Part shown: positions 1-6,878 of the stretch, one piece after another | How the letters are laid out: each line of letters begins with the position of its first letter | Position numbering within the stretch: position 1 is the stretch's first letter | Assembly (NCBI GenBank): GCA_030631445.1 | Contig: DAOVLD010000041.1 | Location: forward strand, 1 to 10,189 | Direction of reading: 5' to 3' | Source: Bacteroidota bacterium | GTDB lineage: Bacteria; Bacteroidota; Bacteroidia; Bacteroidales; VadinHA17 | Length of the DNA: 10,189 bases | Translations under genes and position numbers: made by a program | Notes under the pieces: model-generated | Told to the model about the DNA's origin: nothing | Database searches by the model: none | The model's input: only the letters and a program-made list of their open reading frames with translations

Positions 1-1
1 T

Positions 2-1474
2 CCGTTTCTTGTTAATACAGGAAAATGGACTGCCAGGGCTGCAAATGACAAGTATTTTGTGAGCGAGCCTTCTACCAGTGATAAAATTGACTGGGGTGAA
101 TATAACCGTCCCATTAATACCGAGAAATTTAATGGAATATTATCAAGATTGCAAGCCTATTTACAAGGTGAAGAATTATTTGTTCAGGATGTTTATGCCG
201 GGGCCGACGAAAGATACCGTGTTCCCTTCAGGTTCATAACCGATAAAGCGTGGCAAAGCCTCTTCGTGCGCAATATGTTTATTACAATTACGAATCAGGA
301 TGAGTTAAGGAAGTTTATTCCTGAATTTACTGTCATCTCATCTCCCTCCTTCAAACTTGATCCGAGAATTGACGGGACGTTAAGTGAAACAGGTATAATT
401 GTGGATTTCTCTAAAAGGATAGCAGTTATTGCAAATACAAGCTATGCAGGCGAGGTTAAAAAAACAGCTTTTACAATAATGAACTATCTAAAACCATTAC
501 AGGATATAATGGCAATGCATTGTTCGGCTAATGTTGGAGAAAAGAATGATGTAGCACTGTTTTTCGGACTAAGTGGTACCGGGAAAACAACACTTTCAGC
601 CGATCCTTCAAGAAAGCTTATCGGGGACGATGAGCATGGATGGAGTGATTATGGAGTGTTTAATTTTGAAGCCGGATGCTATGCAAAAGTAATTCGTCTA
701 TCGGCTGAAAATGAGCCTGAAATATATGAATGTACGCGGCGTTATGGAACGATTCTTGAAAATGTGAAATTCGATCAGGCAACCCGAAAAATAGATCTTG
801 ATGATGAAGAACTTACCGAAAATACAAGGGCTTCGTATCCGTTGAATTTTATTCCTAATTCCGTGCCTGAAAAAATGGTGAATTCACATCCTGAAAATAT
901 TATTTTTCTAACAGCAGATGCACAGGGTGTTTTACCCCCGATAGCCAGACTTAATATGAACCAGGCAATATATCATTTCATTAGTGGTTATACATCGAAA
1001 ATTGCAGGAACAGAACTTGGTCTTGGTATTGAACCTGAAATTACATTCAGCGCCTGTTTTGGAGCCCCTTTTATGGTTCATCATCCTTTTTATTATGCTG
1101 ATCTGTTAAGAAAGAAAGCTGAAAAAGTCGATGCAAAAATATGGCTGGTCAATACCGGTTGGGTAGGAGGAAAATTCGGTATAGGAAAAAGAATAAGTAT
1201 ACGCCATACACGAAATATGCTGAATGCTGCCCTGGAAGGAAAATTGGATAAAGTGGAATACAGGAAAGATGAACTGTTTGGTTTTGAAGTTCCGTTATCC
1301 TGTCCTGATGTTCCCGAAGATGTTTTCGATCCTTCCACCGCCTGGGGAAACAAGAAAGAATACTGGATGAAATATGACGCTCTCGCATCAAGATATATTG
1401 AGAATTTTAAAGTATTCGCCGGTGGAGTACCTGAAGAAGTTATTGCATCTGGCCCGAAAAGGCTGAAGAAGTAA
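2..1474 (+). CDS. pckA: Phosphoenolpyruvate carboxykinase (ATP), 5'-truncated by the window edge
   Basis: Cytosolic enzyme converting oxaloacetate and ATP to PEP, CO2 and ADP in gluconeogenesis; in anaerobic Bacteroidota it often runs towards CO2 fixation. The frame is open from base 2, and residues before the GTG at 59 already match the family (TGKWTARAANDKYFV), so that GTG is internal. About 490 residues are visible of the usual 530-540; by comparison with E. coli about 50 are missing. Visible family features are the substrate arginine (35-37, equivalent to E. coli R65), metal-ligand Lys and His (461-463 and 518-520, equivalent to K213 and H232), the P-loop GLSGTGKT (566-589), the metal/nucleotide motif LIGDDEHGW (617-643) and ENTR (818-829). 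The substrate loop usually reads TGRSPKDK; here it is TARAANDK, with the Arg kept. The gene ends in tandem TAA TAA, and the last codons (RLKK) overlap a downstream repeat. mltG follows after 126 bases. Confidence 0.97.
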   Translation, partial: PFLVNTGKWTARAANDKYFVSEPSTSDKIDWGEYNRPINTEKFNGILSRLQAYLQGEELFVQDVYAGADERYRVPFRFITDKAWQSLFVRNMFITITNQDELRKFIPEFTVISSPSFKLDPRIDGTLSETGIIVDFSKRIAVIANTSYAGEVKKTAFTIMNYLKPLQDIMAMHCSANVGEKNDVALFFGLSGTGKTTLSADPSRKLIGDDEHGWSDYGVFNFEAGCYAKVIRLSAENEPEIYECTRRYGTILENVKFDQATRKIDLDDEELTENTRASYPLNFIPNSVPEKMVNSHPENIIFLTADAQGVLPPIARLNMNQAIYHFISGYTSKIAGTELGLGIEPEITFSACFGAPFMVHHPFYYADLLRKKAEKVDAKIWLVNTGWVGGKFGIGKRISIRHTRNMLNAALEGKLDKVEYRKDELFGFEVPLSCPDVPEDVFDPSTAWGNKKEYWMKYDALASRYIENFKVFAGGVPEEVIASGPKRLKK

Positions 1475-1530
1475 TAAGAAGGCTGAGGCTCCTCCTACGC
1501 TACGCTTCGGAGGACAAAGTAAGGCTAAGG
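1459..1530. repeat. Degenerate AAGGCTRARG repeats overlapping the pckA 3' end
   Basis: Three near-identical decamers of the form AAGGCT(G/A)A(A/G)G lie at 1459-1468, 1479-1488 and 1521-1530. The first is inside the last pckA codons and the other two follow the stop. A hairpin sequence separates copies two and three. It looks like the remnant of a GGCTRA-type short tandem repeat. No function can be read from it. Confidence 0.5.
1490..1514. repeat. Short hairpin, TCCTCC...GGAGGA with TACGC-TACGC loop
   Basis: TCCTCC (1490-1495) and GGAGGA (1509-1514) form a six-pair stem around a 13-base loop containing TACGC twice in a row. No T-run follows, so it is not a standard intrinsic terminator. From memory, very similar CTACGCTACG...CGGAGGA strings recur between genes in many uncultivated bacterial genomes, which suggests an interspersed repeat. 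That is recollection, not a search result. The rest of the 1475-1600 gap is A-rich, without a convincing promoter. Confidence 0.5.
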
Positions 1531-1600
1531 AAAAGAAAGGAATTAAAGAAGAATTATATTTTAAATCATTAAACAATTTTGAATTTAACGTAGCGATTTC

Positions 1601-2659
1601 ATGAACGAAGTGAGTAAATTTCGATACATTAAAAAAGGATTAAAATTTGTTTTGCTGGTTTTTGTTGTTTTGTTAGCGCTGGAAGCATGCAAATTATTGT
1701 GGTGGATCTATAGCCCTGGTGTGGTAATTGAGAATGTAAAGAACAATTACATCAATATTCCCACAGGTTCTGAATGTGAAGATGTAAGGAAGATAATTGT
1801 TGACCGGGGTTTGGTTAGGAATATTAAAGCATTCGACTGGGTTGCAGAAAAGAAAAACTACAGGAATTTTATACACCCCGGACATTACGAGTTTGAAGAT
1901 GGTATGTCTAACAATGATCTTGTAAACTTGCTGCGGTCAGGAATTCAAACTCCGGTAAGTGTTATCTTCAATAACATCAGATCTTTGGAAAAACTTTCAG
2001 GTACCATTGCCGGTCAGATTGAAGCTGACTCATCTGAAATTATCAACCTGCTTCTTGATGAAAACTATATCTCACAGTTCGGATTTACCAATGAAACTGT
2101 ATTGGGGACTTTTATACCAAATACTTATGAGTTTTATTGGAATACCTCCGCTTCGGGGTTCATGGAAAGAATGGTTAAAGAGTACAGGAGATTCTGGAAT
2201 AAGGAGAGAAAAAACATGGCCGAAGCCAAAAATTTAACACTTAATCAGGTTAGTGCACTTGCTTCTATTGTCGATGCTGAAACTGTTAAAGAGACGGAAA
2301 AAACCAGGATCGCCGGTGTATATCTTAACCGGCTGAAAAGAGGTATCAGATTACAGGCTGACCCGACTATTTTATTCGCCCTTGGAGATTTTTCAAGAAA
2401 CAGAGTACTAAAAGCTGACCTGTTAGTGGATTCACCATATAATACTTACAGGCATGCAGGATTACCACCGGGCCCAATCTCAGTTCCTTCTGTTTCCGGA
2501 ATAGATGCAGTGTTAAATGCTGAAGATCATTCCTTTCTCTATTTTTGTGCAAGGGCAGATATGTCGGGTTATCATCACTTCTCAAAAACTCTGAGAGAAC
2601 ATAATCGATATGCACAAAAGTATAGGCGGGCGCTTAATAAACTTAAAATTATGAATTAA
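1601..2659 (+). CDS. mltG: Endolytic murein transglycosylase MltG (YceG family)
   Basis: Inner-membrane lytic transglycosylase that cuts nascent glycan strands and is thought to set their length by releasing them from synthesis. The 352 residues match the family's usual 340-380. A basic N-terminus leads into one membrane segment (about residues 14-36), so the catalytic part faces the periplasm. A LysM-like subdomain follows, with GHYEFEDGMS near 94-103. The catalytic region has ASIVDAET (221-228), where E227 aligns with E. coli E218; then IAGVYLNRLKRGIRLQADPT (237-256), SPYNTYRHAGLPPGPIS (278-294) and the C-terminal YHHFSKTLREHN (324-335). The E. coli IEKET segment reads VDAET here, but the aligned catalytic Glu is present. 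The ATG at 1601 is the first sensible start; no Shine-Dalgarno is visible. It probably forms an operon with the mutase gene 11 bases downstream. Confidence 0.96.
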   Translation: MNEVSKFRYIKKGLKFVLLVFVVLLALEACKLLWWIYSPGVVIENVKNNYINIPTGSECEDVRKIIVDRGLVRNIKAFDWVAEKKNYRNFIHPGHYEFEDGMSNNDLVNLLRSGIQTPVSVIFNNIRSLEKLSGTIAGQIEADSSEIINLLLDENYISQFGFTNETVLGTFIPNTYEFYWNTSASGFMERMVKEYRRFWNKERKNMAEAKNLTLNQVSALASIVDAETVKETEKTRIAGVYLNRLKRGIRLQADPTILFALGDFSRNRVLKADLLVDSPYNTYRHAGLPPGPISVPSVSGIDAVLNAEDHSFLYFCARADMSGYHHFSKTLREHNRYAQKYRRALNKLKIMN

Positions 2660-2670
2660 TTTGAGTTAAT

Positions 2671-4107
2671 ATGCATAGAATCAAATTCGGGACAGATGGC
2701 TGGCGTGCAGTAATTGCAAAGGATTTTACGGTCGAAAATGTTGCCAGAGTTAGTAAAGCTGCCGCTCTTTGGATATTAAATAATTATTCCGATCCGTCAG
2801 TTGTAATTGGCTATGATACCCGTTTCGGAGGGAAATTGTTTGCCGAAACGGCTGCTAAGGTATTTGCCCGTAATAATGTTAAGGTTTATATTTCTGAAGG
2901 TATTGTTACAACTCCCATGGTATCACTCGGAATAATCCGGTTAAATGCAAAATTAGGTGTGGTTATTACTGCAAGCCATAATTCCCCGGAATATAACGGA
3001 TATAAGTTAAAAGGTGAATATGGAGGTCCACTGCTTGATCGTGACATTAAAGATGTTGAAGATCTTATACCAACAGTAGATGAGATAAACCTTGATTCGA
3101 TTTATCTGGAAGAAGAGATTAAAGTGGGGCTCATATCATATTATGATCTTGAGAATTTATATATAGAAGCAGTTAATGATTCCTTTAACCTGAAAAAATT
3201 GCGTGAAAATTCTTCCTCTTTTGCTTTTGATGCTATGTATGGATCGGGGCAAAATGTGGTAAAGAAACTTCTCCCGGATATAAGAAAACTACATTGTGAG
3301 ATTAACCCGCTTTTCAACGGAATTTCCCCGGAACCACTTCACCGGAACCTTAGAGAATTCTCGGAAATGATTAGAAGATCAAAAAAAATTACTAGCGGGC
3401 TTGCAGTGGATGGTGACGCAGACAGAATTGCTATGTATGATGAAGATGGAGAATATATCGATTCTCACCATATTATGTTATTGCTTATTCATTACCTGGC
3501 CAGGTACAGGAAACTCAAAGGAAAAGTAGTGACAGGCTTTTCTTCAACAATAAAAGTTGAAAAACTTTGTCAACACTATGGTCTGGAAGTACAAAGGGTT
3601 AAAATTGGGTTTAAGCAGATATGTGAAGTAATGCTTAATGAGAAAGTACTGGTGGGAGGTGAGGAGTCAGGTGGTATTACTATTATGGGACATATCCCGG
3701 AAAGAGATGGTATATGGATGGGACTTACTATCTGGCAATTCATAATAAACACAGGTAAGAGTCTTAAAGAATTAATTAAAGAAGTTTATAAAATCACCGG
3801 AGAATTTGCCTTTGAAAGATCCGATCTGCACATTGATCCTCAACTGAAAAATGAGATTGTACGGCGTTGTGAAAACAGAGAATATAATTCTTTTGGACCT
3901 TACAAGGTTTCAAAAGTTGAAGATCTTGACGGGTATAAGTTCTTTTTTAATAAAGAAGAATGGGTTATGATAAGACCTTCCGGTACTGAACCTTTACTGA
4001 GAACATATGCCGAAGCTAAAACAAGGGAGAAAGCAGTTGATATTTTGAAAAAAACTTATGAAACTATTGTCCCGGAAGAATTCAGGAGTAATGGAGGAAT
4101 GGAATAG
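2671..4107 (+). CDS. Alpha-D-phosphohexomutase (phosphoglucomutase/phosphomannomutase family)
   Basis: Cytosolic enzyme moving phosphate between C1 and C6 of a hexose phosphate through a phosphoserine and Mg2+, supplying sugar-1-phosphates for nucleotide sugars and envelope polymers. All four signature regions are present in 478 residues: FGTDGWR at 6-12, the phosphoserine loop TASHNSPEYNGYKLK at 100-114 (S102 accepts phosphate), metal-binding DGDADR at 247-252, sugar-recognition GGEESGGI at 329-336, and phosphate-binding RPSGTEPLLRTYAEA at 435-449. These do not settle glucose, mannose or glucosamine preference, so no symbol is given. GlmM normally has a differently worded serine loop, so PGM/PMM is likelier. 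It starts 11 bases after mltG stops. Its last codons (Gly-Met-Glu-stop) merge into a 9-base tandem repeat, so the extreme C-terminus may be repeat-derived. Confidence 0.94.
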   Translation: MHRIKFGTDGWRAVIAKDFTVENVARVSKAAALWILNNYSDPSVVIGYDTRFGGKLFAETAAKVFARNNVKVYISEGIVTTPMVSLGIIRLNAKLGVVITASHNSPEYNGYKLKGEYGGPLLDRDIKDVEDLIPTVDEINLDSIYLEEEIKVGLISYYDLENLYIEAVNDSFNLKKLRENSSSFAFDAMYGSGQNVVKKLLPDIRKLHCEINPLFNGISPEPLHRNLREFSEMIRRSKKITSGLAVDGDADRIAMYDEDGEYIDSHHIMLLLIHYLARYRKLKGKVVTGFSSTIKVEKLCQHYGLEVQRVKIGFKQICEVMLNEKVLVGGEESGGITIMGHIPERDGIWMGLTIWQFIINTGKSLKELIKEVYKITGEFAFERSDLHIDPQLKNEIVRRCENREYNSFGPYKVSKVEDLDGYKFFFNKEEWVMIRPSGTEPLLRTYAEAKTREKAVDILKKTYETIVPEEFRSNGGME

Positions 4108-4136
4108 AGGGAATAGAGGGAATAGAGGGAATAAAA
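4101..4136. repeat. 9-base tandem repeat (GGAATAGAG) over the mutase stop codon
   Basis: Three exact copies of GGAATAGAG (4101-4127) are followed by a diverged fourth, GGAATAAAA (4128-4136). The first copy holds the mutase's last Glu codon and its TAG stop. Because the unit is a multiple of three, each later copy puts another stop in the same frame (4114-4116, 4123-4125, 4132-4134). The gene therefore ends in a ladder of in-frame stops. Confidence 0.85.
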
Positions 4137-4151
4137 GAATTGTGATGCAGT

Positions 4152-4195
4152 GTTAAAAGAGTTACGGGTTTCGGGGTACGAGTTACGTGTTAAGA
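4152..4195. repeat. Heptamer array, consensus GTTACGN
   Basis: From 4161 to 4195 there are five consecutive seven-base units: GTTACGG, GTTTCGG, then GGTACGA, GTTACGT, and a diverged GTTAAGA. A related GTTAAAA lies two bases out of phase at 4152-4158. The series is degenerate but its period is clear. Its complement resembles the heptamers at 4424-4486, so the two form a loose inverted pair across the gap. Confidence 0.65.
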
Positions 4196-4203
4196 GGGTA
4201 GAG

Positions 4204-4259
4204 CTTTGAACCTTGAACTCTTTGGAAGAATGGAATAGTGGAACGTTTGAGCAAACTTG
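4204..4259. repeat. Composite repeat, copy 1
   Basis: Two heptamers (CTTTGAA, CCTTGAA; 4204-4217) run into CTCTTTGG (4218-4225), a 14-base spacer (4226-4239) and the 20-mer GGAACGTTTGAGCAAACTTG (4240-4259). The spacer region can also be read as octamers TGGAAGAA and TGGAATAG (4223-4238), the same type as the array at 6759-6830. The 20-mer contains the perfect inverted repeat GTTTG-AG-CAAAC. The same order of parts recurs at 4340-4411. Confidence 0.7.
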
Positions 4260-4339
4260 TTTGCGAAAACCTCATGAGCGGGTTGTGGGAAGGATTGTGG
4301 GAGCGAATAATGTTGAAAGTTTGTAAAGTTCAACGCTTC

Positions 4340-4411
4340 CTTTCAACTTTCAACTTTCAACTTTTAACTCTTTGGGAAAGAGGGACAAGACGGAACGTTT
4401 GAGCGAACTTG
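4340..4411. repeat. Composite repeat, copy 2
   Basis: Three exact CTTTCAA heptamers (4340-4360) and one CTTTTAA (4361-4367) run into CTCTTTGG (4368-4375), a 16-base spacer and the 20-mer at 4392-4411. The 20-mer differs from copy 1 at one base (A4253 becomes G4405). The 80 bases between the copies hold a 12-base-period duplication (GGTTGTGGGA at 4281, GATTGTGGGA at 4293) and the inverted repeat GTTGAA (4312-4317) / TTCAAC (4329-4334). Confidence 0.75.
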
Positions 4412-4423
4412 AGAGCGAATTTC

Positions 4424-4486
4424 TTCACGATTCACGTTTTACGTTTCCCTCTTCACTTTTGACTTTTGACTTTTGACTTTTTACTT
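4424..4486. repeat. Heptamer array, consensus TTNACNT, nine units
   Basis: Nine consecutive seven-base units fill this stretch. The first three are TTCACGA, TTCACGT and TTTACGT; unit four (TTCCCTC) is diverged; unit five is TTCACTT; units six to eight are exact TTGACTT; the last is TTTACTT. It ends 14 bases before the murB stop. A homogeneous core with diverged flanks is what repeated slippage or gene-conversion-like copying would leave. No stem followed by a T-run is evident, so I do not call a terminator here. Confidence 0.75.
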
Positions 4487-4500
4487 GACTCTAGTGTTTT

Positions 4501-5514
4501 CTATATAATGTTTACTTCTGTTTTCAGGTCGATTCCAAACTTTTTGTTTACGGATATCATGATTTTTTCTGCCAGTTCTTTGATCTGTTTCCCTGTTGCT
4601 GATCCGTAGTTTAGCAGAATAAGGGCTTGTTTATTATATACCCCTGCATCACCGATTCGTTTCCCTGCCCAGCCTGCTTTCTCAACTAACCATCCGGCAG
4701 CAACTTTAACCTCCTGTATATTTACAGGGTAAGAAGGGATATCAGGATAATCTGATCTTAGATGATTAAATTTGTTCTTGCTTATAACCGGATTCCTGAA
4801 AAAACTACCGGCACTCCCGAATTTGTCAGGATCAGGAAGTTTATCCTTTCTGATCTTAATCACTGCTTGTCGTACCGATTGAAGATCTATTTTTTTGTTT
4901 CCTGCAAGTTCATCTTGTAACCTGCCATATGCAGTATTAAAAACCGGATTTTTGCTGAGTTTGAAAATTACATTGGTAATAATGAATCGGTCTTTTAACT
5001 CCTGCTTGAAAATACTGTCTCTATATCCAAAATTACATTTGTTACGTGTAAATGTTATTTGTTCAAGGCTATCTGTCAAAATTCCTGTTACCGATTCAAT
5101 CACATTTTTTACCTCGGCCCCATATGCTCCAATATTCTGTATCGGACAAGCACCAACAGAACCGGGGATCCATGAAAGATTTTCTACTCCGCCAAATCCA
5201 TTGTTAATACAGTAAACAACAAAATTGTCCCAGTTTTCCCCGGCCCACACTTTTATTATCACGTTATCAGATGACTTATCAAGTATCTTAATACCTTTGA
5301 TATCAGGACGAATAACTAAGCCTTGAAAATTGTTGGTTAACAGTATATTACTTCCTTCTCCAATAGTCAGCAGATCATGATCAGGTTTTCGATATTTTTG
5401 CAGGATTGCAATTAATTCACCCGAAGTTTCCGGGATAGCATAGAATTTTGCTGAAACTTTAATTCTGAAAGTATTATGTTTGTGCAGAGGATGATTTTTA
5501 AAAATCTTTAACAT
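4501..5514 (-). CDS. murB: UDP-N-acetylenolpyruvoylglucosamine reductase (MurB, type I)
   Basis: FAD- and NADPH-dependent cytosolic enzyme that reduces UDP-GlcNAc-enolpyruvate to UDP-MurNAc, the second committed step of peptidoglycan precursor synthesis. The 337 residues are close to the E. coli length (342). Visible features are the N-terminal HNTFRI (13-18), FAD-binding GEGSNILLTNNFQG (52-65), PGSVGACPIQNIGAYGAEV (117-135), GYRDSIF (163-169, with the active-site Tyr-Arg pair), GSFFRNP (236-242, with catalytic Ser237), AAGWLVEKAGWAGKRIGDAG (272-291) and the C-terminal catalytic Glu333 in KTEVNII. The Tyr loop and C-terminal layout are those of the E. coli-like class. The ATG complement at 5512-5514 is the natural start. 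It is convergent with the mutase, divergent from the glycosyltransferase, and apparently transcribed alone. Confidence 0.97.
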   Translation of the reverse strand: MLKIFKNHPLHKHNTFRIKVSAKFYAIPETSGELIAILQKYRKPDHDLLTIGEGSNILLTNNFQGLVIRPDIKGIKILDKSSDNVIIKVWAGENWDNFVVYCINNGFGGVENLSWIPGSVGACPIQNIGAYGAEVKNVIESVTGILTDSLEQITFTRNKCNFGYRDSIFKQELKDRFIITNVIFKLSKNPVFNTAYGRLQDELAGNKKIDLQSVRQAVIKIRKDKLPDPDKFGSAGSFFRNPVISKNKFNHLRSDYPDIPSYPVNIQEVKVAAGWLVEKAGWAGKRIGDAGVYNKQALILLNYGSATGKQIKELAEKIMISVNKKFGIDLKTEVNII

Positions 5515-5627
5515 AAATAATTAATTTGTTTGTAAAGGTAAAGAATGCATGTTTATTCTATATATTATTAATAAAAGAATTTGTAAATTCGATAATCAAT
5601 AAAACTAAACCCCTGGAAACATAACCT
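5515..5627. promoter_or_regulatory. Divergent murB / glycosyltransferase intergenic region
   Basis: This AT-rich spacer must carry promoters for both genes. It has a near-perfect palindrome at 5577-5590 (GAATTT-GT-AAATTC). TAAATTCG at 5584-5591 differs at one base from the Bacteroidota -7 element TAnnTTTG and lies 36 bases before the glycosyltransferase ATG, but no matching TTG about 20 bases upstream is clear. On the minus strand TACCTTTA upstream of murB is also one base off the element. Exact promoter placement is weakly supported. Confidence 0.35.
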
Positions 5628-6749
5628 ATGAAAAAACGAGTGATTTTTTCGGTTATTAATGATATTGTTTTTGATCAACGAGTGAACCGTGTAGCCGGAA
5701 CTTTATTGCAGGAAGGTGCTGAGATATTGGTTGTTGGCCGGCAGTTGAGAAATAGTATGTCTTGTAATCATTTGCCCTACCCGGTTAAACGCTTCAGGAT
5801 GATTTATAATAAGGGCCCGTTTCTGTATGCGTTTTTCAACATCAGGCTATTTTTATATTTGCTTTTCAGAAAAGTTAATGTTCTTGTGGCAAATGATCTC
5901 GATACCCTTTTGGCAAACTACCTGGTTTCACGAATAAGAAAGGTGACACTGATTTATGATTCGCATGAATATTTTACCGGTGTTCCGGAAATCCAAAACC
6001 GACCATTTGTACGTAAAGTATGGCAAACAATAGAAAAATGGATTTTCCCGAAATTGGAACATATATATACTGTAAACCAGTCTATTGCGAGAATTTATGA
6101 GGAAAAATATAACGTTAATGTCGGGATTGTGAGAAATGTATCCTATAAATGGAACAGATCGGGGAATTGTTCAAGAAACCGGTTGGGACTTCCCGCAGAC
6201 CGGTTTATCGTTATTCTTCAGGGTTCAGGTATTAATATTGACAGAGGTGCTGAGGAAGCTGTCCTTTCAATGCAGTATCTTGATAATACTATTCTTATGA
6301 TCATAGGTGATGGAGATATAGTTAATAACCTTAAGCAAATGGTTTCTGAACATGGACTCCAAAGCAAGGTGATGTTTATGGAAAAAGTACCTCATAATAT
6401 TTTAATGAATTTTACATGTGCTGCTGATGTGGGAATTACACTGGATAAGGATACAAACCTTAATTACAAATACAGTTTGCCAAATAAATTGTTTGACTAC
6501 ATCCAGGCAGGAGTGCCTGTACTTGCTTCAAAAATTGTTGAGGTAGAAAATATTATTAAATCCTATAATATCGGTGATATTATTGATAACCACAATCCCG
6601 AACATATTGCTTCAAAATTGAAGAACATGTTTTCAGATATGGATAGAATACAGTTATGGAAAAAGAATTTGCACATAGCAGGGGAGGAGTTATGCTGGGA
6701 AAATGAGCAGGGGAAAATTATCGAAATATTCAGGAAAGCCGGATTGTAG
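5628..6749 (+). CDS. Glycosyltransferase, GT-B fold, family 4-like
   Basis: Probably transfers a sugar from a nucleotide donor to a lipid- or surface-glycan acceptor on the cytoplasmic face of the membrane; donor and acceptor cannot be told from sequence. The 373 residues form two Rossmann-like halves. The N-terminal half begins RVIFSVINDIVFDQRVNRVA (4-23), a phrase typical of Bacteroidota GT4-like enzymes, and contains DSHEYFTGVPE (111-121). The C-terminal donor half starts near 193 (FIVILQGSGINIDRG), has MIIGDGD (224-230), and carries the signature KYSLPNKLFDYIQAGVPVLA (281-300), where E/Y-x7-E-type retaining enzymes have their donor-binding segment. No signal peptide or true membrane segment is visible; the hydrophobic patch near 66-81 may mediate membrane association. 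It is alone on its strand, so it is not in a visible polysaccharide operon. The ATG at 5628 gives the expected family N-terminus. Confidence 0.9.
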   Translation: MKKRVIFSVINDIVFDQRVNRVAGTLLQEGAEILVVGRQLRNSMSCNHLPYPVKRFRMIYNKGPFLYAFFNIRLFLYLLFRKVNVLVANDLDTLLANYLVSRIRKVTLIYDSHEYFTGVPEIQNRPFVRKVWQTIEKWIFPKLEHIYTVNQSIARIYEEKYNVNVGIVRNVSYKWNRSGNCSRNRLGLPADRFIVILQGSGINIDRGAEEAVLSMQYLDNTILMIIGDGDIVNNLKQMVSEHGLQSKVMFMEKVPHNILMNFTCAADVGITLDKDTNLNYKYSLPNKLFDYIQAGVPVLASKIVEVENIIKSYNIGDIIDNHNPEHIASKLKNMFSDMDRIQLWKKNLHIAGEELCWENEQGKIIEIFRKAGL

Positions 6750-6758
6750 ATAGAAAGA

Positions 6759-6830
6759 TGGAAAAGTGGAAGAATGGAAGAATGGAAAAGTGGAAGAATG
6801 GAAAAGTGGAATACTGGAAAGATGGAAGGA
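6759..6830. repeat. Octamer array TGGAANNN, nine units
   Basis: Nine consecutive eight-base units begin nine bases after the glycosyltransferase stop. Each starts TGGAA and ends in a variable triplet (AAG or GAA mostly, then TAC, AGA, GGA). The first six alternate TGGAAAAG and TGGAAGAA; the last three are more diverged. Constant TGGAA with a variable triplet distinguishes it from a simple homogeneous microsatellite. Related units occur at 4223-4246, and the complementary sense (TTCCA) at 7041-7080. Confidence 0.9.
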
Positions 6831-6836
6831 TGCCTG

Positions 6837-6873
6837 CCCTGTGAAATGCGACGTAGGAGCTATTTCTACAGGG
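6837..6873. repeat. Hairpin between octamer array and S23-type remnant
   Basis: CCCTGTGAAAT (6837-6847) pairs with ATTTCTACAGGG (6862-6873), giving eleven pairs with one bulged T. The 14-base loop contains GTAGGAGCT. No T-run follows, so it is unlikely to be an intrinsic terminator. It sits exactly between the octamer array and the ATG of the four-helix-bundle remnant, so it may be part of a repeat cassette or a 5' RNA structure of that gene. Confidence 0.6.
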
Positions 6874-6878
6874 GAAAG

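Noticed and set aside
59..61. GTG at 59 as the pckA start
   Set aside because: The frame is open upstream to base 2, and the residues before 59 match the family's conserved TGK...R...DKYFV segment, so the gene begins before the window.
2671..4107. Calling the mutase GlmM or ManB specifically
   Set aside because: The signature loops identify the superfamily, but substrate preference cannot be read safely from them.
4101..4486. CRISPR array in the convergent gap
   Set aside because: Units are 7-9 bases and contiguous, with no 25-40 base repeats, no regular unique spacers and no cas genes.
4340..4500. Terminator for the mutase or murB in the heptamer region
   Set aside because: Inverted repeats are present but none is a GC-rich stem directly followed by a T-run on the relevant strand.
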